DNA of 64,000 nucleotides, taken from contig OX044358.1 in NCBI GenBank assembly GCA_943846665.1, positions 744,001 through 808,000 of the forward strand, given 5' to 3'. The DNA comes from Arcticimaribacter sp002477625. GTDB lineage: Bacteria > Bacteroidota > Bacteroidia > Flavobacteriales > Flavobacteriaceae. The first letter of the stretch is position 1; the number at the start of each line of letters is the position of its first letter. Below are positions 36,205 through 45,679 of the stretch, in pieces. Below the pieces are notes generated by a model, which saw only the letters and a list, made by a program, of their open reading frames with translations, ran no database searches and was not told the DNA's origin. The position numbers and the translations under genes were made by a program.

Positions 36205-38697
36205 ATGAACCACACGAATTTGTTTCACTTTTTTAAAAAAGGATTACCGCTGTTTTCATTATTGAGTTTAGCTCTTATTTTGTGGAACTGTAATCCAATA
36301 AGCTCCAAACCAAGTGAATTAATCGATTGGATTCCACAAAACAGCAGTTGGGTCATTCAAATCAATGATGCAAATACATTAACCAGCGAGTTGACCAACA
36401 ATGAAGTTTTTAAAGAAATAAAATTGCTAAACAAAAGGTTGACCGCAGACATTAGCAACTTGCTTTCTGGAGCTCCTGATGTTGAAAGTTTGCTTTGTGT
36501 TACCAAGGTTGGTAAGAACCCAGGAGCCTTGACCCATATATACAAAGCTCCGCTGGACTCTACTTTAATGAATGGTCCTTCGATCGAGTACAGCAAGGTG
36601 CAAATCAATATTGAGAAGCGAGAGACAAATGTTCTATACAGTACCAATATTGAAGGCTACACCTTACGATCCAGTTCACAGTTATTGATTGAGAATTGCA
36701 TTCGCACTTCCCAACAAAAGAGTACTTCCAATTCCTCAGAACTTTTTAAAACAATATACGCTACCCTGGACACAAACGCTCCCACCAGTATTTTAGTTCA
36801 ACCGAAAGTCGAAGAACTGATCGAGACCATGATCGGTCAAACCCCTTTAATGCCCAAAGTAAGTCACGATTGGAATGCCTATGATCTTAGCTTTGAAGAA
36901 TCTGGGTTTAGTTTGGACGGCCTAGTGGCTATTCAAGACTCTTTGGGAGATCCTTTGGGGATTTTAAAAGAAAATGAAGCCCATAAAATTCTTTTGGATC
37001 AATTGACTCCTGCAAGCAGCAGCGCTCTCCTTTCCATACCGCTCAATAATGTATTGGAAACCGAAGATGCTTTTAAGCAATGGGTTTTGCATCACAACAT
37101 CCCGCTTGCACAGATAAACCTGAAGGCACTTAGTACTGTTGATGAGATTGGATGGGTACAGTTAGCATCGGAACGGGTGCTCCTTTTCCATTCCCAAAAT
37201 GAAACACAAGCTCAGGGGCAATTGCTGCCCAAACTTGAAAATGCAAAGCGGTATCGTGAGGTAGCCTACTACCCAGCTACACTTCCGGATGACCTCTTAG
37301 TTTTTGCAGAAGCGATTGGCGGAAAGATAATTCCCAATTGGGGAGCAGTAATCGAAAACTTTATTGTTTTTGCAGCAAGTGAAGAAGCCATCAAAACCGT
37401 TATTAGTAGCTATAAAGATGGAAGCACGTTGAGTAAAAATTTAGTTTACAACAGCTTCAAAGAAAACCTTGCATCCAAAAGCTCCATCTTCTGGATTGCC
37501 CAAACCAAGGCATTGATCGACTTATGGAAAAATAAAAAGGAAAATAAAAACCCTTGGTCTCAATTGGATACTGAGAGCTATCCCTACATTGCTTTTCAGG
37601 GAGCTGTAGAAAATGATTTTATGCATTTGCATTTAAGAATTCATAAGAATGATCTAGAAGTGAAACAAAACGATGTTTCAAATCAATACTTATTACAAAC
37701 AGAATCTCCTTTAAGTGCTGCTCCACAATGGCTCAAAAACCATAGAACCAAAGGAATGGATGTATTGGTTCAAGATGTAAATAACAAATTATACCTGTTT
37801 TCTGACAAAGGGAATTTGTATTGGAAAAAACAGCTTCCTGGGCAAATCCAAGGAAGTGTTCAGCAAATTGATTTATACAAAAACAAAAGGCTTCAAATGG
37901 CGTTTAGAACAGAAGACCACTTTTTTGTGTTGGACCGTAATGGGAAAATTGTAAAACCTTTTTCTATAAAAATTCCAGCTACCGACCCCATACAACCACT
38001 TGCCGTTTTCGATTATGATCAGCGAAGGGATTATCGCTTTGTCTTGGCGCAGGGTAAAAGCGTTCGTATGTATGATAACAAAGGAAAGCGGGTGTCTGGA
38101 TTTACTTTCAAAAAGACTAAGACCCCCATTATTAATCCACCCGTGCACATTCGAATTGACAAGAAAGATTATATCGCTGTACAGGAAGAAAGTGGGAAAC
38201 TCAACCTCCTCAATCGAGTTGGTAAATCGCGTGTAAAAACTAAAGAATCGATCCCTTTTTCGGGAACGTCTGTTAGTTCGTACCTAAAAACATTTACTAC
38301 ATCCGATAACGAAGGAAATTTAGTGCAAATAGACACCAAAGGAAATGTTATAAAAACTCCTTTAGGTTTGGTGACCGATCATACAATTGCAACTACAACC
38401 AAATCGTTGGTTACCCTGTCAGAAAACATACTGACCATTAAAGGCATTCCGATCACCCTCCCCTACGGTCGCTATACCGCACCGAAAATTTTCTACATAA
38501 ACAACATTATTTATGTTACCACAACGGATTTAGACGCCCAAAAAGTACACCTCTATTTCAGTAACGGAACAGCTGTTAGTGGTTTCCCTGTTTACGGAAC
38601 CTCAGCTGCTGATTTAGCCAATGCAGATGCTGATAAAGCGATAGAATTGGTTGTTCAATCGGAAAGTAATGGGATGCTTATTTATGAGATTAATTAG
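36205..38697 (+). CDS. Putative lipoprotein with a C-terminal propeller-like repeat region, function unknown
   Basis: This 830-residue protein is not assigned to a characterised family here. The ATG at 36205 is preferred to a TTG at 36184 because it begins a short basic segment and hydrophobic core (FFKKGLPLFSLLSLALILWN) ending at a cysteine, a probable lipidation site, though the -1 residue is Asn. The N-terminal half (IDWIPQNSSWVIQIND...) resembles substrate-free DUF3352-type regions. The C-terminal half holds repeated strands such as KLYLFSDKGNLYWKKQLPG, FVLDRNGKIVKPF, VRMYDNKGKRVSGF and LNLLNRVGK. These look like blades of a beta-propeller (LYLFSDkGnlyW type). It follows rnhB and converges on galT with a gap of about 20 bases. 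Probably anchored to a membrane facing the periplasm. Confidence 0.7.
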   Translation: MNHTNLFHFFKKGLPLFSLLSLALILWNCNPISSKPSELIDWIPQNSSWVIQINDANTLTSELTNNEVFKEIKLLNKRLTADISNLLSGAPDVESLLCVTKVGKNPGALTHIYKAPLDSTLMNGPSIEYSKVQINIEKRETNVLYSTNIEGYTLRSSSQLLIENCIRTSQQKSTSNSSELFKTIYATLDTNAPTSILVQPKVEELIETMIGQTPLMPKVSHDWNAYDLSFEESGFSLDGLVAIQDSLGDPLGILKENEAHKILLDQLTPASSSALLSIPLNNVLETEDAFKQWVLHHNIPLAQINLKALSTVDEIGWVQLASERVLLFHSQNETQAQGQLLPKLENAKRYREVAYYPATLPDDLLVFAEAIGGKIIPNWGAVIENFIVFAASEEAIKTVISSYKDGSTLSKNLVYNSFKENLASKSSIFWIAQTKALIDLWKNKKENKNPWSQLDTESYPYIAFQGAVENDFMHLHLRIHKNDLEVKQNDVSNQYLLQTESPLSAAPQWLKNHRTKGMDVLVQDVNNKLYLFSDKGNLYWKKQLPGQIQGSVQQIDLYKNKRLQMAFRTEDHFFVLDRNGKIVKPFSIKIPATDPIQPLAVFDYDQRRDYRFVLAQGKSVRMYDNKGKRVSGFTFKKTKTPIINPPVHIRIDKKDYIAVQEESGKLNLLNRVGKSRVKTKESIPFSGTSVSSYLKTFTTSDNEGNLVQIDTKGNVIKTPLGLVTDHTIATTTKSLVTLSENILTIKGIPITLPYGRYTAPKIFYINNIIYVTTTDLDAQKVHLYFSNGTAVSGFPVYGTSAADLANADADKAIELVVQSESNGMLIYEIN

Positions 38698-38715
38698 CAA
38701 AACTATTTTGTAGAT

Positions 38716-39738
38716 TTAATCGATTAAACTTTTCAATTGGATTGCAGCAACTTCAGCTGTAATATCTCTTTGTGGAGAGCCGAACATTTCATAGCCTACC
38801 ATAAACTTCTTTACTGTTGCACTTCTCAATAGTGGAGGATAAAAACTCATATGCCAATGCCAATGGTCATTATTTGCTCCGTTGGTTGGCGCTTGATGAA
38901 TTCCACTAGAATAAGGGAAGGAACAGTTAAACAGTTTATCATATGCCTTAGTCAACACTGCAATAGCTTCCGCAAAAAGAGTAATCTCCAAACTAGATAA
39001 TTCTAATATATCTTTTTGAGCAGTTTTAGGAACAATCATGGTTTCAAAGGGCCATATAGCCCAGAAAGGAATTAACACAACAAAAAAATGGTTTTCGAAT
39101 ACGATGCGTTCTTTATGAACCAATTCTTGAGCTAGATAATCACCTAAAATAGTGCTGTTGTTCTTTTTAAAATAGCTTAATTGGTGCTGATCTTTTTTAA
39201 TTACCTCATTTGGAAGGGAGGATTGGCTCCAGATTTGCGCATGCGGATGGGGATTACTGCAGCCCATAACAGCCCCTTTGTTTTCAAATATCTGAACGTA
39301 GTTGATTTCTGTTCGCTCTCCCAATTCTTTGAATTCTCTCCGCCATGCGGATAAGACTTTTCCGATTTCAACGGGCAGCATATCGGCTAGGCTTTTGGAA
39401 TGGTCTGGGCTAAAGCAAATAACTTTACATATGCCCTGTTCCCCCTGGGCTTCTAGCAACCCATCTTTCGAAATAAAAGGGTTAGACTCTTTTTGTAAAG
39501 CAGTAAAATCATTGGTGAAGACAAATACATCTTTATATTTTGGGTTCTGTTCGCCGTTAATCCTTGTATTCCCAGCACACAGATAGCAACCCTCGTCATA
39601 AGCTGGTCTCTTTTCATGGGATACTTCCTCATTTTGCCCTTGCCAAGGTCTATTGGCTCTGAAGGGAGAAACCAGTACCCATTCTCCTGTGAGTATGTTC
39701 AATCGTTTGTGTGAATAATCTTGTAAATCCGTATTCAT
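38716..39738 (-). CDS. galT: Galactose-1-phosphate uridylyltransferase
   Basis: GalT transfers UMP between UDP-glucose and galactose-1-phosphate in the Leloir pathway. The 340-residue protein has the active-site HPH (residues 164-166, in SNPHPHAQIW) with the nucleophilic His166, a CxxC zinc pair (Cys51, Cys54 in CYLCAGN), and the second His motif HWHWHMSFYPP. The length is normal. It follows lipB by 25 bases on the same strand and may be the last gene of a yqaE-like/lipB/galT transcript. No galK or galactose transporter is nearby, so the gene is isolated from the rest of its pathway here. Confidence 0.94.
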   Translation of the reverse strand: MNTDLQDYSHKRLNILTGEWVLVSPFRANRPWQGQNEEVSHEKRPAYDEGCYLCAGNTRINGEQNPKYKDVFVFTNDFTALQKESNPFISKDGLLEAQGEQGICKVICFSPDHSKSLADMLPVEIGKVLSAWRREFKELGERTEINYVQIFENKGAVMGCSNPHPHAQIWSQSSLPNEVIKKDQHQLSYFKKNNSTILGDYLAQELVHKERIVFENHFFVVLIPFWAIWPFETMIVPKTAQKDILELSSLEITLFAEAIAVLTKAYDKLFNCSFPYSSGIHQAPTNGANNDHWHWHMSFYPPLLRSATVKKFMVGYEMFGSPQRDITAEVAAIQLKSLID

Positions 39739-39763
39739 AGTGAATCAGTTGCTTTTTTTTATT

Positions 39764-40477
39764 TTAATTTACTGCAATAAATTCAGCTTCAAAAAGAGCT
39801 TGGAAATGTGTACTCAATTTCCCTCGAACTTCATCCAATGGAATTGCTCTTTTCAGTTCTACTTGCAAGGACGTTACTCCCTTTCCATGAATACCACAGG
39901 GAACAATATAATCAAAATAGGTGAGATCGGTATTTACATTGAATGCAAACCCATGCATGGTCACCCAGCGACTCGCTTTTACACCCATAGCACAAATTTT
40001 TCGAGCAAAAGGTGTTCCAACATCCAACCAAACGCCTGTTTCCCCTGGGCTTCGAGTCCCTTCTAAGCCGTATTCTTTCAAAGTTAAGATTACCATTTCT
40101 TCGAGTAAACGGAGGTATTTATGTATGTCGGTAAAAAAATTTTCTAAGTCTAGAATGGGATAACCTACAAGCTGACCGGGGCCATGAAAGGTAATGTCTC
40201 CTCCTCGATTGGTTTTATAGTATTCAATCCCACGATCACGAAGTTGTTCTTCATTTAAAAGGAGGTGATCAAAAGCACCGCTTTTACCCAAAGTAATTAC
40301 TGGAGGATGCTCAACCCATAAAAAATAATTAGGCGTTGGTTGCTGAATTTCCGCTTTGCGGTTCGCTATTTTAAGATCAACAATTTCTTTGAGTAGTTTT
40401 TCTTGAAGATCCCACGCAGGTTGATAGGAGGTATTCTTTAAGTCGGTAAGTTGAATTTTCTTATTGGGAATTTGCAT
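39764..40477 (-). CDS. lipB: Octanoyl-[acyl-carrier-protein]:protein N-octanoyltransferase
   Basis: LipB moves octanoyl groups from acyl carrier protein to lipoyl domains, the first step of protein lipoylation for pyruvate and 2-oxoglutarate dehydrogenases. The 237-residue protein contains NRGGDITFHGPGQLVGYP, the catalytic lysine context ARKICAMGVKAS (Lys160) and the nucleophile IVPCGI (Cys194). The ATG at 40477 lies one base after the stop of the small membrane-protein gene upstream, so the two are probably translated from one message. Confidence 0.95.
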   Translation of the reverse strand: MQIPNKKIQLTDLKNTSYQPAWDLQEKLLKEIVDLKIANRKAEIQQPTPNYFLWVEHPPVITLGKSGAFDHLLLNEEQLRDRGIEYYKTNRGGDITFHGPGQLVGYPILDLENFFTDIHKYLRLLEEMVILTLKEYGLEGTRSPGETGVWLDVGTPFARKICAMGVKASRWVTMHGFAFNVNTDLTYFDYIVPCGIHGKGVTSLQVELKRAIPLDEVRGKLSTHFQALFEAEFIAVN

Positions 40478-40478
40478 C

Positions 40479-40655
40479 CTATCGATTGGTATTATTCAAA
40501 ATTACAAGTGCAGCAATTACACCAGGAACCCAACCACAGAGGGTCAAAACAAATACAATAATGATGGAACCACACCCTTGATCCAAAACAGCAAGGGGAG
40601 GGAAAAGAACGGAAAGTAGGACACGAAAAAGGCTCACGGCAAGTTTTTTGAGCAA
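40479..40655 (-). CDS. YqaE/Pmp3 family small membrane protein
   Basis: This short gene encodes about 58 residues: two hydrophobic helices with the family pattern LFPPLAVLDQGCGS and LTLCGWVPGVIAALVIL (PF01679 type). Pmp3-like proteins are small inner-membrane proteins linked to stress or membrane potential. No ATG is available. The likely start is the TTG at 40655 (then LKKLAVSLF), or the GTG at 40637. The stop lies one base before lipB. It is divergent from lysS across a gap of about 60 bases. Confidence 0.85.
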   Translation of the reverse strand: MLKKLAVSLFRVLLSVLFPPLAVLDQGCGSIIIVFVLTLCGWVPGVIAALVILNNTNR

Positions 40656-40692
40656 GATAGTAAAAATTGGATTTTCAATTGAATGAAACCCT

Positions 40693-40700
40693 TATCTTTG
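40693..40700 (+). promoter_or_regulatory. -7 box of the lysS promoter
   Basis: TATCTTTG matches TAnnTTTG exactly. A TTG lies at 40667-40669, 23 bases upstream, a slightly long gap. Transcription would begin about 11 bases before the ATG at 40718. This rules out translation from an upstream in-frame codon at 40667. Confidence 0.7.
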
Positions 40701-40717
40701 CTAAAATTTTGGATACT

Positions 40718-42409
40718 ATGGCTGCATTGAGCGAACAGGAAATTATTAGAAGAGAAAAACTAGAACGACTTAGAGCCTCTGGTATCAATCCATATCCAGC
40801 TCCTCTTTATCCTGTAAGTGATTCCTCTGCTTCAATAAAAGACAACTTTGTTGAAGGGAAAGAAGTGATCATTGCCGGCCGATTGATGTCAAGAAGAATT
40901 CAAGGTAAAGCCAGTTTTGCTGAAGTACAAGACAGTCAAGGAAGAATTCAAGTCTATTTCAATCGCGATGAAATTTGTACGGGAGAAGACAAAACGCTTT
41001 ACAATGAGGTGTACAAAAAACTACTCGACATTGGAGATATAATTGGAATCGAAGGAACACTTTTTACTACCCAAGTTGGACAACAAACCATCGCTGTTAA
41101 GAAATTTGATGTACTGAACAAAACCTTACGCCCGCTTCCATTACCTAAAACTGACGCAGAAGGGAATACCTATGATGAATTTAACGATCCTGAATTACGC
41201 TACCGCCAACGGTATGTAGATTTGATCGTAAATCCTAAAGTAAAAGAAACCTTCATCAAGCGAACAAAAATCACCAACAGCATACGTGAATATTTTAATG
41301 ATAAAGATTATTTAGAGGTTGAAACACCGATTTTACAGCCCATACCCGGAGGTGCATCGGCTCGCCCTTTTATGACACACCACAATGCACTGGACATACC
41401 CTTGTATCTTAGAGTAGCAAATGAACTTTATTTAAAACGACTAATTGTTGGAGGATTTGATGGGGTTTATGAATTCTCTAAAGATTTCCGTAACGAAGGA
41501 ATGGATCGAACCCATAATCCTGAATTTACTGTAATGGAACTTTATGTCGCTTACAAAGATTATTTCTGGATGATGGAAACTACCGAAGCTTTGCTTGAAA
41601 AAGTAGCCTTGGACTCCAATGGAAGTTCAGCTGTAACCGTCAGCGACCACAGCATAGATTTTAAAGCACCCTACCCTAGGGTTCCAATTCTTAAAGCAAT
41701 TGAAATACATACCGGAATTGATGTTTCTGAAATGGATGAAGTGACGCTCCGAGAAACTGCCAAAGGTTTGGGTATTGAAGTTGACGAAACCATGGGAATT
41801 GGAAAATTGATTGATGAAATTTTTGGTGAACAATGTGAACACCACTTCATACAACCGACCTTCATTACGGACTACCCGAAAGAAATGAGTCCGTTGACCA
41901 AAGAACACCGTTCGAACCCGAAACTAACCGAGCGTTTTGAATTGATGGTTAATGGAAAAGAATTGGCGAATGCCTACACGGAGTTGAACGATCCAATCGA
42001 TCAAAGAGAACGATTTGAAGAACAAATGAAGTTGAGCGAAAAAGGAGACGACGAAGCCATGTTCATCGATCAAGATTTTTTACGGGCGCTTGAATATGGA
42101 ATGCCCCCTACCTCGGGAATTGGAATTGGAATTGACCGTTTGGTAATGCTCATGACCAATAACAGTTCTATTCAGGAAGTATTGTTTTTTCCACAAATGC
42201 GACCAGAAAAGAAGGCTGTAGAATTGACTGGAGAAGAAAAGACAATTTTATCCCTATTAAAATCAAATAGCCTAATCGAATTAGCTCAATTGAAAGAGCA
42301 AGCAGCTTTGAGTAATAAAAAGTGGGATGTTTCTTTGAAGGGATTGACTAAAAAGGGAATCGCTAAAGTTGAGAAATTAGATGATGTTCTCTGGGTATCC
42401 TTTAATTAA
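40718..42409 (+). CDS. lysS: Lysyl-tRNA synthetase (class II)
   Basis: LysS charges tRNA-Lys. The 563-residue protein from ATG 40718 starts MAALSEQEIIRREKLERL. The N-terminal OB fold holds GRLMSRRIQGKASFAEVQD. Class II motif 2 is FRNEGMDRTHNPEFTVMEL and motif 3 is GIGIGIDRLVMLMTN. A C-terminal extension of about 65 residues after FFPQMRPEKK (LTGEEKTILSLLKSNSLIEL...) is typical of Bacteroidota. The start is set by the promoter at 40693. It converges on hemL with a gap of 18 bases. Confidence 0.96.
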   Translation: MAALSEQEIIRREKLERLRASGINPYPAPLYPVSDSSASIKDNFVEGKEVIIAGRLMSRRIQGKASFAEVQDSQGRIQVYFNRDEICTGEDKTLYNEVYKKLLDIGDIIGIEGTLFTTQVGQQTIAVKKFDVLNKTLRPLPLPKTDAEGNTYDEFNDPELRYRQRYVDLIVNPKVKETFIKRTKITNSIREYFNDKDYLEVETPILQPIPGGASARPFMTHHNALDIPLYLRVANELYLKRLIVGGFDGVYEFSKDFRNEGMDRTHNPEFTVMELYVAYKDYFWMMETTEALLEKVALDSNGSSAVTVSDHSIDFKAPYPRVPILKAIEIHTGIDVSEMDEVTLRETAKGLGIEVDETMGIGKLIDEIFGEQCEHHFIQPTFITDYPKEMSPLTKEHRSNPKLTERFELMVNGKELANAYTELNDPIDQRERFEEQMKLSEKGDDEAMFIDQDFLRALEYGMPPTSGIGIGIDRLVMLMTNNSSIQEVLFFPQMRPEKKAVELTGEEKTILSLLKSNSLIELAQLKEQAALSNKKWDVSLKGLTKKGIAKVEKLDDVLWVSFN

Positions 42410-42427
42410 ACGGAATGAATAGCTGTT

Positions 42428-43720
42428 TCAAGCCGATAAGCTTTTAATCACACGCTCAAACGCATCAAGAGTAAAATCAATATCGTCGTTTGTAAGTGCA
42501 TCGTTTAGAAAATAACTTTCATAGGCACTTGGTGGAAGGTAAATTCCTTCGCTAAGCATTCCATGAAAATAGGCTTTAAACAATTCATTATCTCCCGCAG
42601 CAGCTGATGCAAAATCTACAACAGGCGTATTGGTAAAGTGGAGCGAAATCATAGAGCCAAAGCGATTAATCTGATGAGGTAAACTCGTCACTGAAATTCG
42701 TTCCGCCATACCTTCATGTAATCGCTCTGTTTTTTGATCCAAACGAGAATACATTTCTTCATCCTCCTTCAGTGCAGTAAGCATGGCTAATCCAGCTGCC
42801 ATAGCCAAAGGATTACCACTCAATGTCCCAGCCTGATATACAGGTCCGTCAGGAGCCAAACAACTCATTATTTCGTTGGAGGCAGCAAAAGCACCAACAG
42901 GCAGCCCCCCGCCTATTACTTTTCCATAAGTAGCTATATCTGCTTTTATATTGAGGCGTTGTTGGGCACCCCCTGGAGCTAGTCGGAAACCGGTCATAAC
43001 CTCATCAAAAATAAGGAGTGCACCGTATTGGTCACACAAAGTACGAAGCCCTTCGAGAAATCCAGCTTGTGGGGGGATACAACCCATATTTCCTGCAACA
43101 GGCTCAATGATGATGGCTGCTACTTCTTCTGGATATTGGTCAAAAACGGTACCTACGCTTTCTAAATCATTGTAATCCGCCAAGATGGTGTCTTTGGCTG
43201 TGCCTTGCGTAACGCCGGGACTGTTGGGCGCTCCAAAGGTAACCGCACCACTTCCCGCTTGAATCAAAAAAGCATCTGCATGGCCGTGGTAACAACCGGC
43301 AAATTTTATTATTTTTTCCCGATCAGTATATCCACGTGCTAATCGCACCGCACTCATACAGGCTTCTGTTCCCGAGTTGACAAATCGAACCTTGTCCATA
43401 TTGGGCAGCATCTCGATGGTCAAACGTGCTATTTCTGTTTCTAAAGCTGTGGGCATCCCAAAAGAAGTCCCTTTTTTTGCACGCTGGGTTAAGGCATCAA
43501 TCACTGGCTCATATACATGACCCAAGATCATCGGGCCCCAACTGGAGATATAATCAATCAGTCGGTTCCCATCTACGTCATAGAGGTAGGCACCCTTGGC
43601 GTGATCTACAAAAATAGGAGTTCCTCCTACCGATTTAAAAGCACGAACGGGAGAATTTACTCCTCCGGGAATGACTTCTTGTGCGGCTTTAAATAGTTTA
43701 CTACTGCGTTGGTATTGCAT
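42428..43720 (-). CDS. hemL: Glutamate-1-semialdehyde 2,1-aminomutase
   Basis: HemL converts glutamate-1-semialdehyde to 5-aminolevulinate in C5-pathway haem synthesis, with pyridoxal phosphate. The 430-residue protein shows NSGTEACMSAVRLARG, CYHGHAD, LIFDEVMTGFR (PLP-binding Asp) and the Schiff-base lysine TYGKVIGGGLPVGAF (Lys267). The length is standard. It begins three bases after the stop of the glucosaminidase gene, so it is likely the last gene of a three-gene transcript (deaminase, glucosaminidase, hemL). No other haem gene is in the window. Confidence 0.96.
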   Translation of the reverse strand: MQYQRSSKLFKAAQEVIPGGVNSPVRAFKSVGGTPIFVDHAKGAYLYDVDGNRLIDYISSWGPMILGHVYEPVIDALTQRAKKGTSFGMPTALETEIARLTIEMLPNMDKVRFVNSGTEACMSAVRLARGYTDREKIIKFAGCYHGHADAFLIQAGSGAVTFGAPNSPGVTQGTAKDTILADYNDLESVGTVFDQYPEEVAAIIIEPVAGNMGCIPPQAGFLEGLRTLCDQYGALLIFDEVMTGFRLAPGGAQQRLNIKADIATYGKVIGGGLPVGAFAASNEIMSCLAPDGPVYQAGTLSGNPLAMAAGLAMLTALKEDEEMYSRLDQKTERLHEGMAERISVTSLPHQINRFGSMISLHFTNTPVVDFASAAAGDNELFKAYFHGMLSEGIYLPPSAYESYFLNDALTNDDIDFTLDAFERVIKSLSA

Positions 43721-43723
43721 GGA

Positions 43724-44545
43724 TTATTTCTTTTTTGGAATGAGCAATTCTTGACCTTTAAAAATAGTATTATCGATGAGGTTGTTGTACTTTTTTATTT
43801 CACTAACGGAAATACTATACTGACGGGCAATTGAATATAAGGTATCACCTACTTCAACACTATGAATTTTGTCTTCTGCGTTTCTTACAACTGGCTTTTG
43901 ATATGTTTTTCTGGATTGCGCTTGAACTCCCTTCTTAGTGTCGTATTGATACAACTCATACCGCTGAATAATATTGATGAGTTTTTTTGGGTATTTAGGA
44001 TCGGTAGCATACCCTGCTTTTTTCAATCCTCTTGCCCAAGCCTTATAATCTCTTTTATGGAATTTAAATAGAAACGCATAACGCTGTCTTCCACATAAAA
44101 AAACAGAATGGTCTCGATAGGATTCTGCAGGATCATCATAGGTTCTAAAACATTCTCCTTTTGCGTCGTCATCGTGGTACATTCGTCCACCATTCCAACC
44201 GCGATGGCACTTAATCCCAAAGTGATTGTTTCCCTCTTTTGCCAATCTTCCTTCTCCAGTTCCGGATTCTAAAATCCCTTGTGCCAAAGTAATACTCGCC
44301 GGAATTTTATGTTGTTGCATTTCGGCTCGTGCTATGGGGCCAAAACGATTTAAATATGCTTGTACTTTTTGCTCTTGAGTTAATTTTACAGCTACAACAA
44401 GCGGTATTTTGACTGCTTTTTTCTCAACTGGAGTTTCTTTTTTGGAAACGGGTTGCGGCTTGGAACGCACTGTTTTTGTAACGCTACAACTCAACATAAC
44501 AGCAGTGACTAAAACGAAACAAGCTTTTCTTAGTATCGAATACAT
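43724..44545 (-). CDS. Glucosaminidase-domain lipoprotein with LysM
   Basis: This 273-residue protein is a peptidoglycan hydrolase. The ATG at 44545 is chosen because it begins MYSILRKACFVLVTAVMLSC, a lipoprotein signal with the cysteine in VMLSC. A longer open frame upstream overlaps the preceding gene and has no signal character. The glucosaminidase domain (PF01832 type) runs from about residue 65 to 210, with catalytic-region LAQGILESGTGEGRLAKEGN and HFGIKCHRGW. A LysM domain closes the protein (HSVEVGDTLYSIARQYSIS ... GQELLIPKKK). The first 15 bases overlap the end of the PLP deaminase gene, so the genes are coupled. It probably acts in the periplasm on the cell wall during growth or division. 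Confidence 0.9.
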   Translation of the reverse strand: MYSILRKACFVLVTAVMLSCSVTKTVRSKPQPVSKKETPVEKKAVKIPLVVAVKLTQEQKVQAYLNRFGPIARAEMQQHKIPASITLAQGILESGTGEGRLAKEGNNHFGIKCHRGWNGGRMYHDDDAKGECFRTYDDPAESYRDHSVFLCGRQRYAFLFKFHKRDYKAWARGLKKAGYATDPKYPKKLINIIQRYELYQYDTKKGVQAQSRKTYQKPVVRNAEDKIHSVEVGDTLYSIARQYSISVSEIKKYNNLIDNTIFKGQELLIPKKK

Positions 44546-45438
44546 TCTTTGCCTTGTTGTTCCAGACGTTGATTTGCTCCCTGAATTCCCTGAATTCCTC
44601 CGGTATGTATAATTAGGATATTGTTGCCCCAACGCCATTGTTTATTTTTTATAAGCGTAAAAATACCAAAAAGCATTTTGCCTGTATACAAGGGATCCAA
44701 AAGAATTTTATATTTCTCATAAAAACCATTGATGAAGCTTATTAATTCAGAAGGGAAAGCTCCATAACCGCCAAAACCATGGTCGTATACGAGTTCCCAA
44801 TTCTTGTTTATGCCAGCAAAGTTTTTAACTGTATTTGTTATCTCAGGATCTTGTACCACAACAAAACCCAACACCTCCTGCTCTGGAGCGGCTTGTAGCA
44901 GTCCAGAAAAAGTACCACCCGTTCCAACTGCACAGCAAATTGTTGTAAAATTACTGTCTTCGGTAGTGAGAATTTCTCTACAACCTTTTACTGCAAGTGC
45001 ATTGGTCCCTCCTTCTGGAATTACGTAAGCGGCTTGGTTGTTTTCAAGAAAGACTTTAAACGCTTCGGCCTTCTCTTTTAGTCGATAAGCATCACGGGAA
45101 ATAAAATGCAATTGCATGCCTTGTGCTTCACAAAATTGTAAGGTGGGATTCCGAGTCTTGTTTTCCAATTCATCTCCACGAACAAAACCGTGGGTTTGAA
45201 TTTTTAATGTTTTTCCAGCTGCAGCAGTAGCAGCCAAATGATTAGAATATGCACCACCAAAAGTAACGAGAGCAGTTGCTTTTTTTGCCTGAGCGTCTTG
45301 AACATTATACTTTAGTTTGCGGAATTTATTTCCTGAAACCAAGGGATGAATAAGATCCTCTCTTTTAATTGTAATGGAAAACCCGTTTATTTGCGTAACG
45401 AATTGATTTGGAATCTGTGGTGTGGTTTCAAAAAACAT
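44530..45438 (-). CDS. PLP-dependent deaminase of the ACC deaminase/D-cysteine desulfhydrase family
   Basis: The 302-residue protein has the fold type II PLP pattern. SGNKFRKLKYN carries the likely Schiff-base lysine, TFGGAYSNHLAATAAAGKTL follows, and GTGGTFSGLLQA binds phosphate. Family members deaminate 1-aminocyclopropane-1-carboxylate or, more often in bacteria, desulfhydrate D-cysteine. Sequence alone does not settle which. It opens the transcript with the glucosaminidase and hemL, and is divergent from the small DUF5522 gene with only 45 bases between starts. Confidence 0.88.
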   Translation of the reverse strand: MFFETTPQIPNQFVTQINGFSITIKREDLIHPLVSGNKFRKLKYNVQDAQAKKATALVTFGGAYSNHLAATAAAGKTLKIQTHGFVRGDELENKTRNPTLQFCEAQGMQLHFISRDAYRLKEKAEAFKVFLENNQAAYVIPEGGTNALAVKGCREILTTEDSNFTTICCAVGTGGTFSGLLQAAPEQEVLGFVVVQDPEITNTVKNFAGINKNWELVYDHGFGGYGAFPSELISFINGFYEKYKILLDPLYTGKMLFGIFTLIKNKQWRWGNNILIIHTGGIQGIQGANQRLEQQGKECIRY

Positions 45439-45483
45439 AGATCAAAATTAATCCATTTCGGAATAGGTAACCAAAAAAGAATC

Positions 45484-45636
45484 ATGTTAGAAGGAAAAGA
45501 ATTTGAAGTTGGAGATTTTTATATGTCACCAGAGGGTTACAAAGTATTTACGGAGCAATATCACCTAAAAAGAGGGTCTTGTTGTTTGAGTGGATGTCGA
45601 CATTGTCCTTATGATTTTAAAAAAACAAAAAAGTAA
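45484..45636 (+). CDS. DUF5522-type cysteine-rich small protein
   Basis: This 50-residue protein reads MLEGKEFEVGDFYMSPEGY and ends RGSCCLSGCRHCPYDFKKTK. The CCxxxCxxCPY cluster suggests a bound metal, and the small family is known only by domain of unknown function. The ATG at 45484 is taken as start. A longer frame reaching 45346 overlaps the divergent deaminase antisense and should be dropped. Function unknown. Confidence 0.8.
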   Translation: MLEGKEFEVGDFYMSPEGYKVFTEQYHLKRGSCCLSGCRHCPYDFKKTKK

Positions 45637-45679
45637 AGGCACGATTTTTGTATTTTATATTTAATATTAAAACTTATTT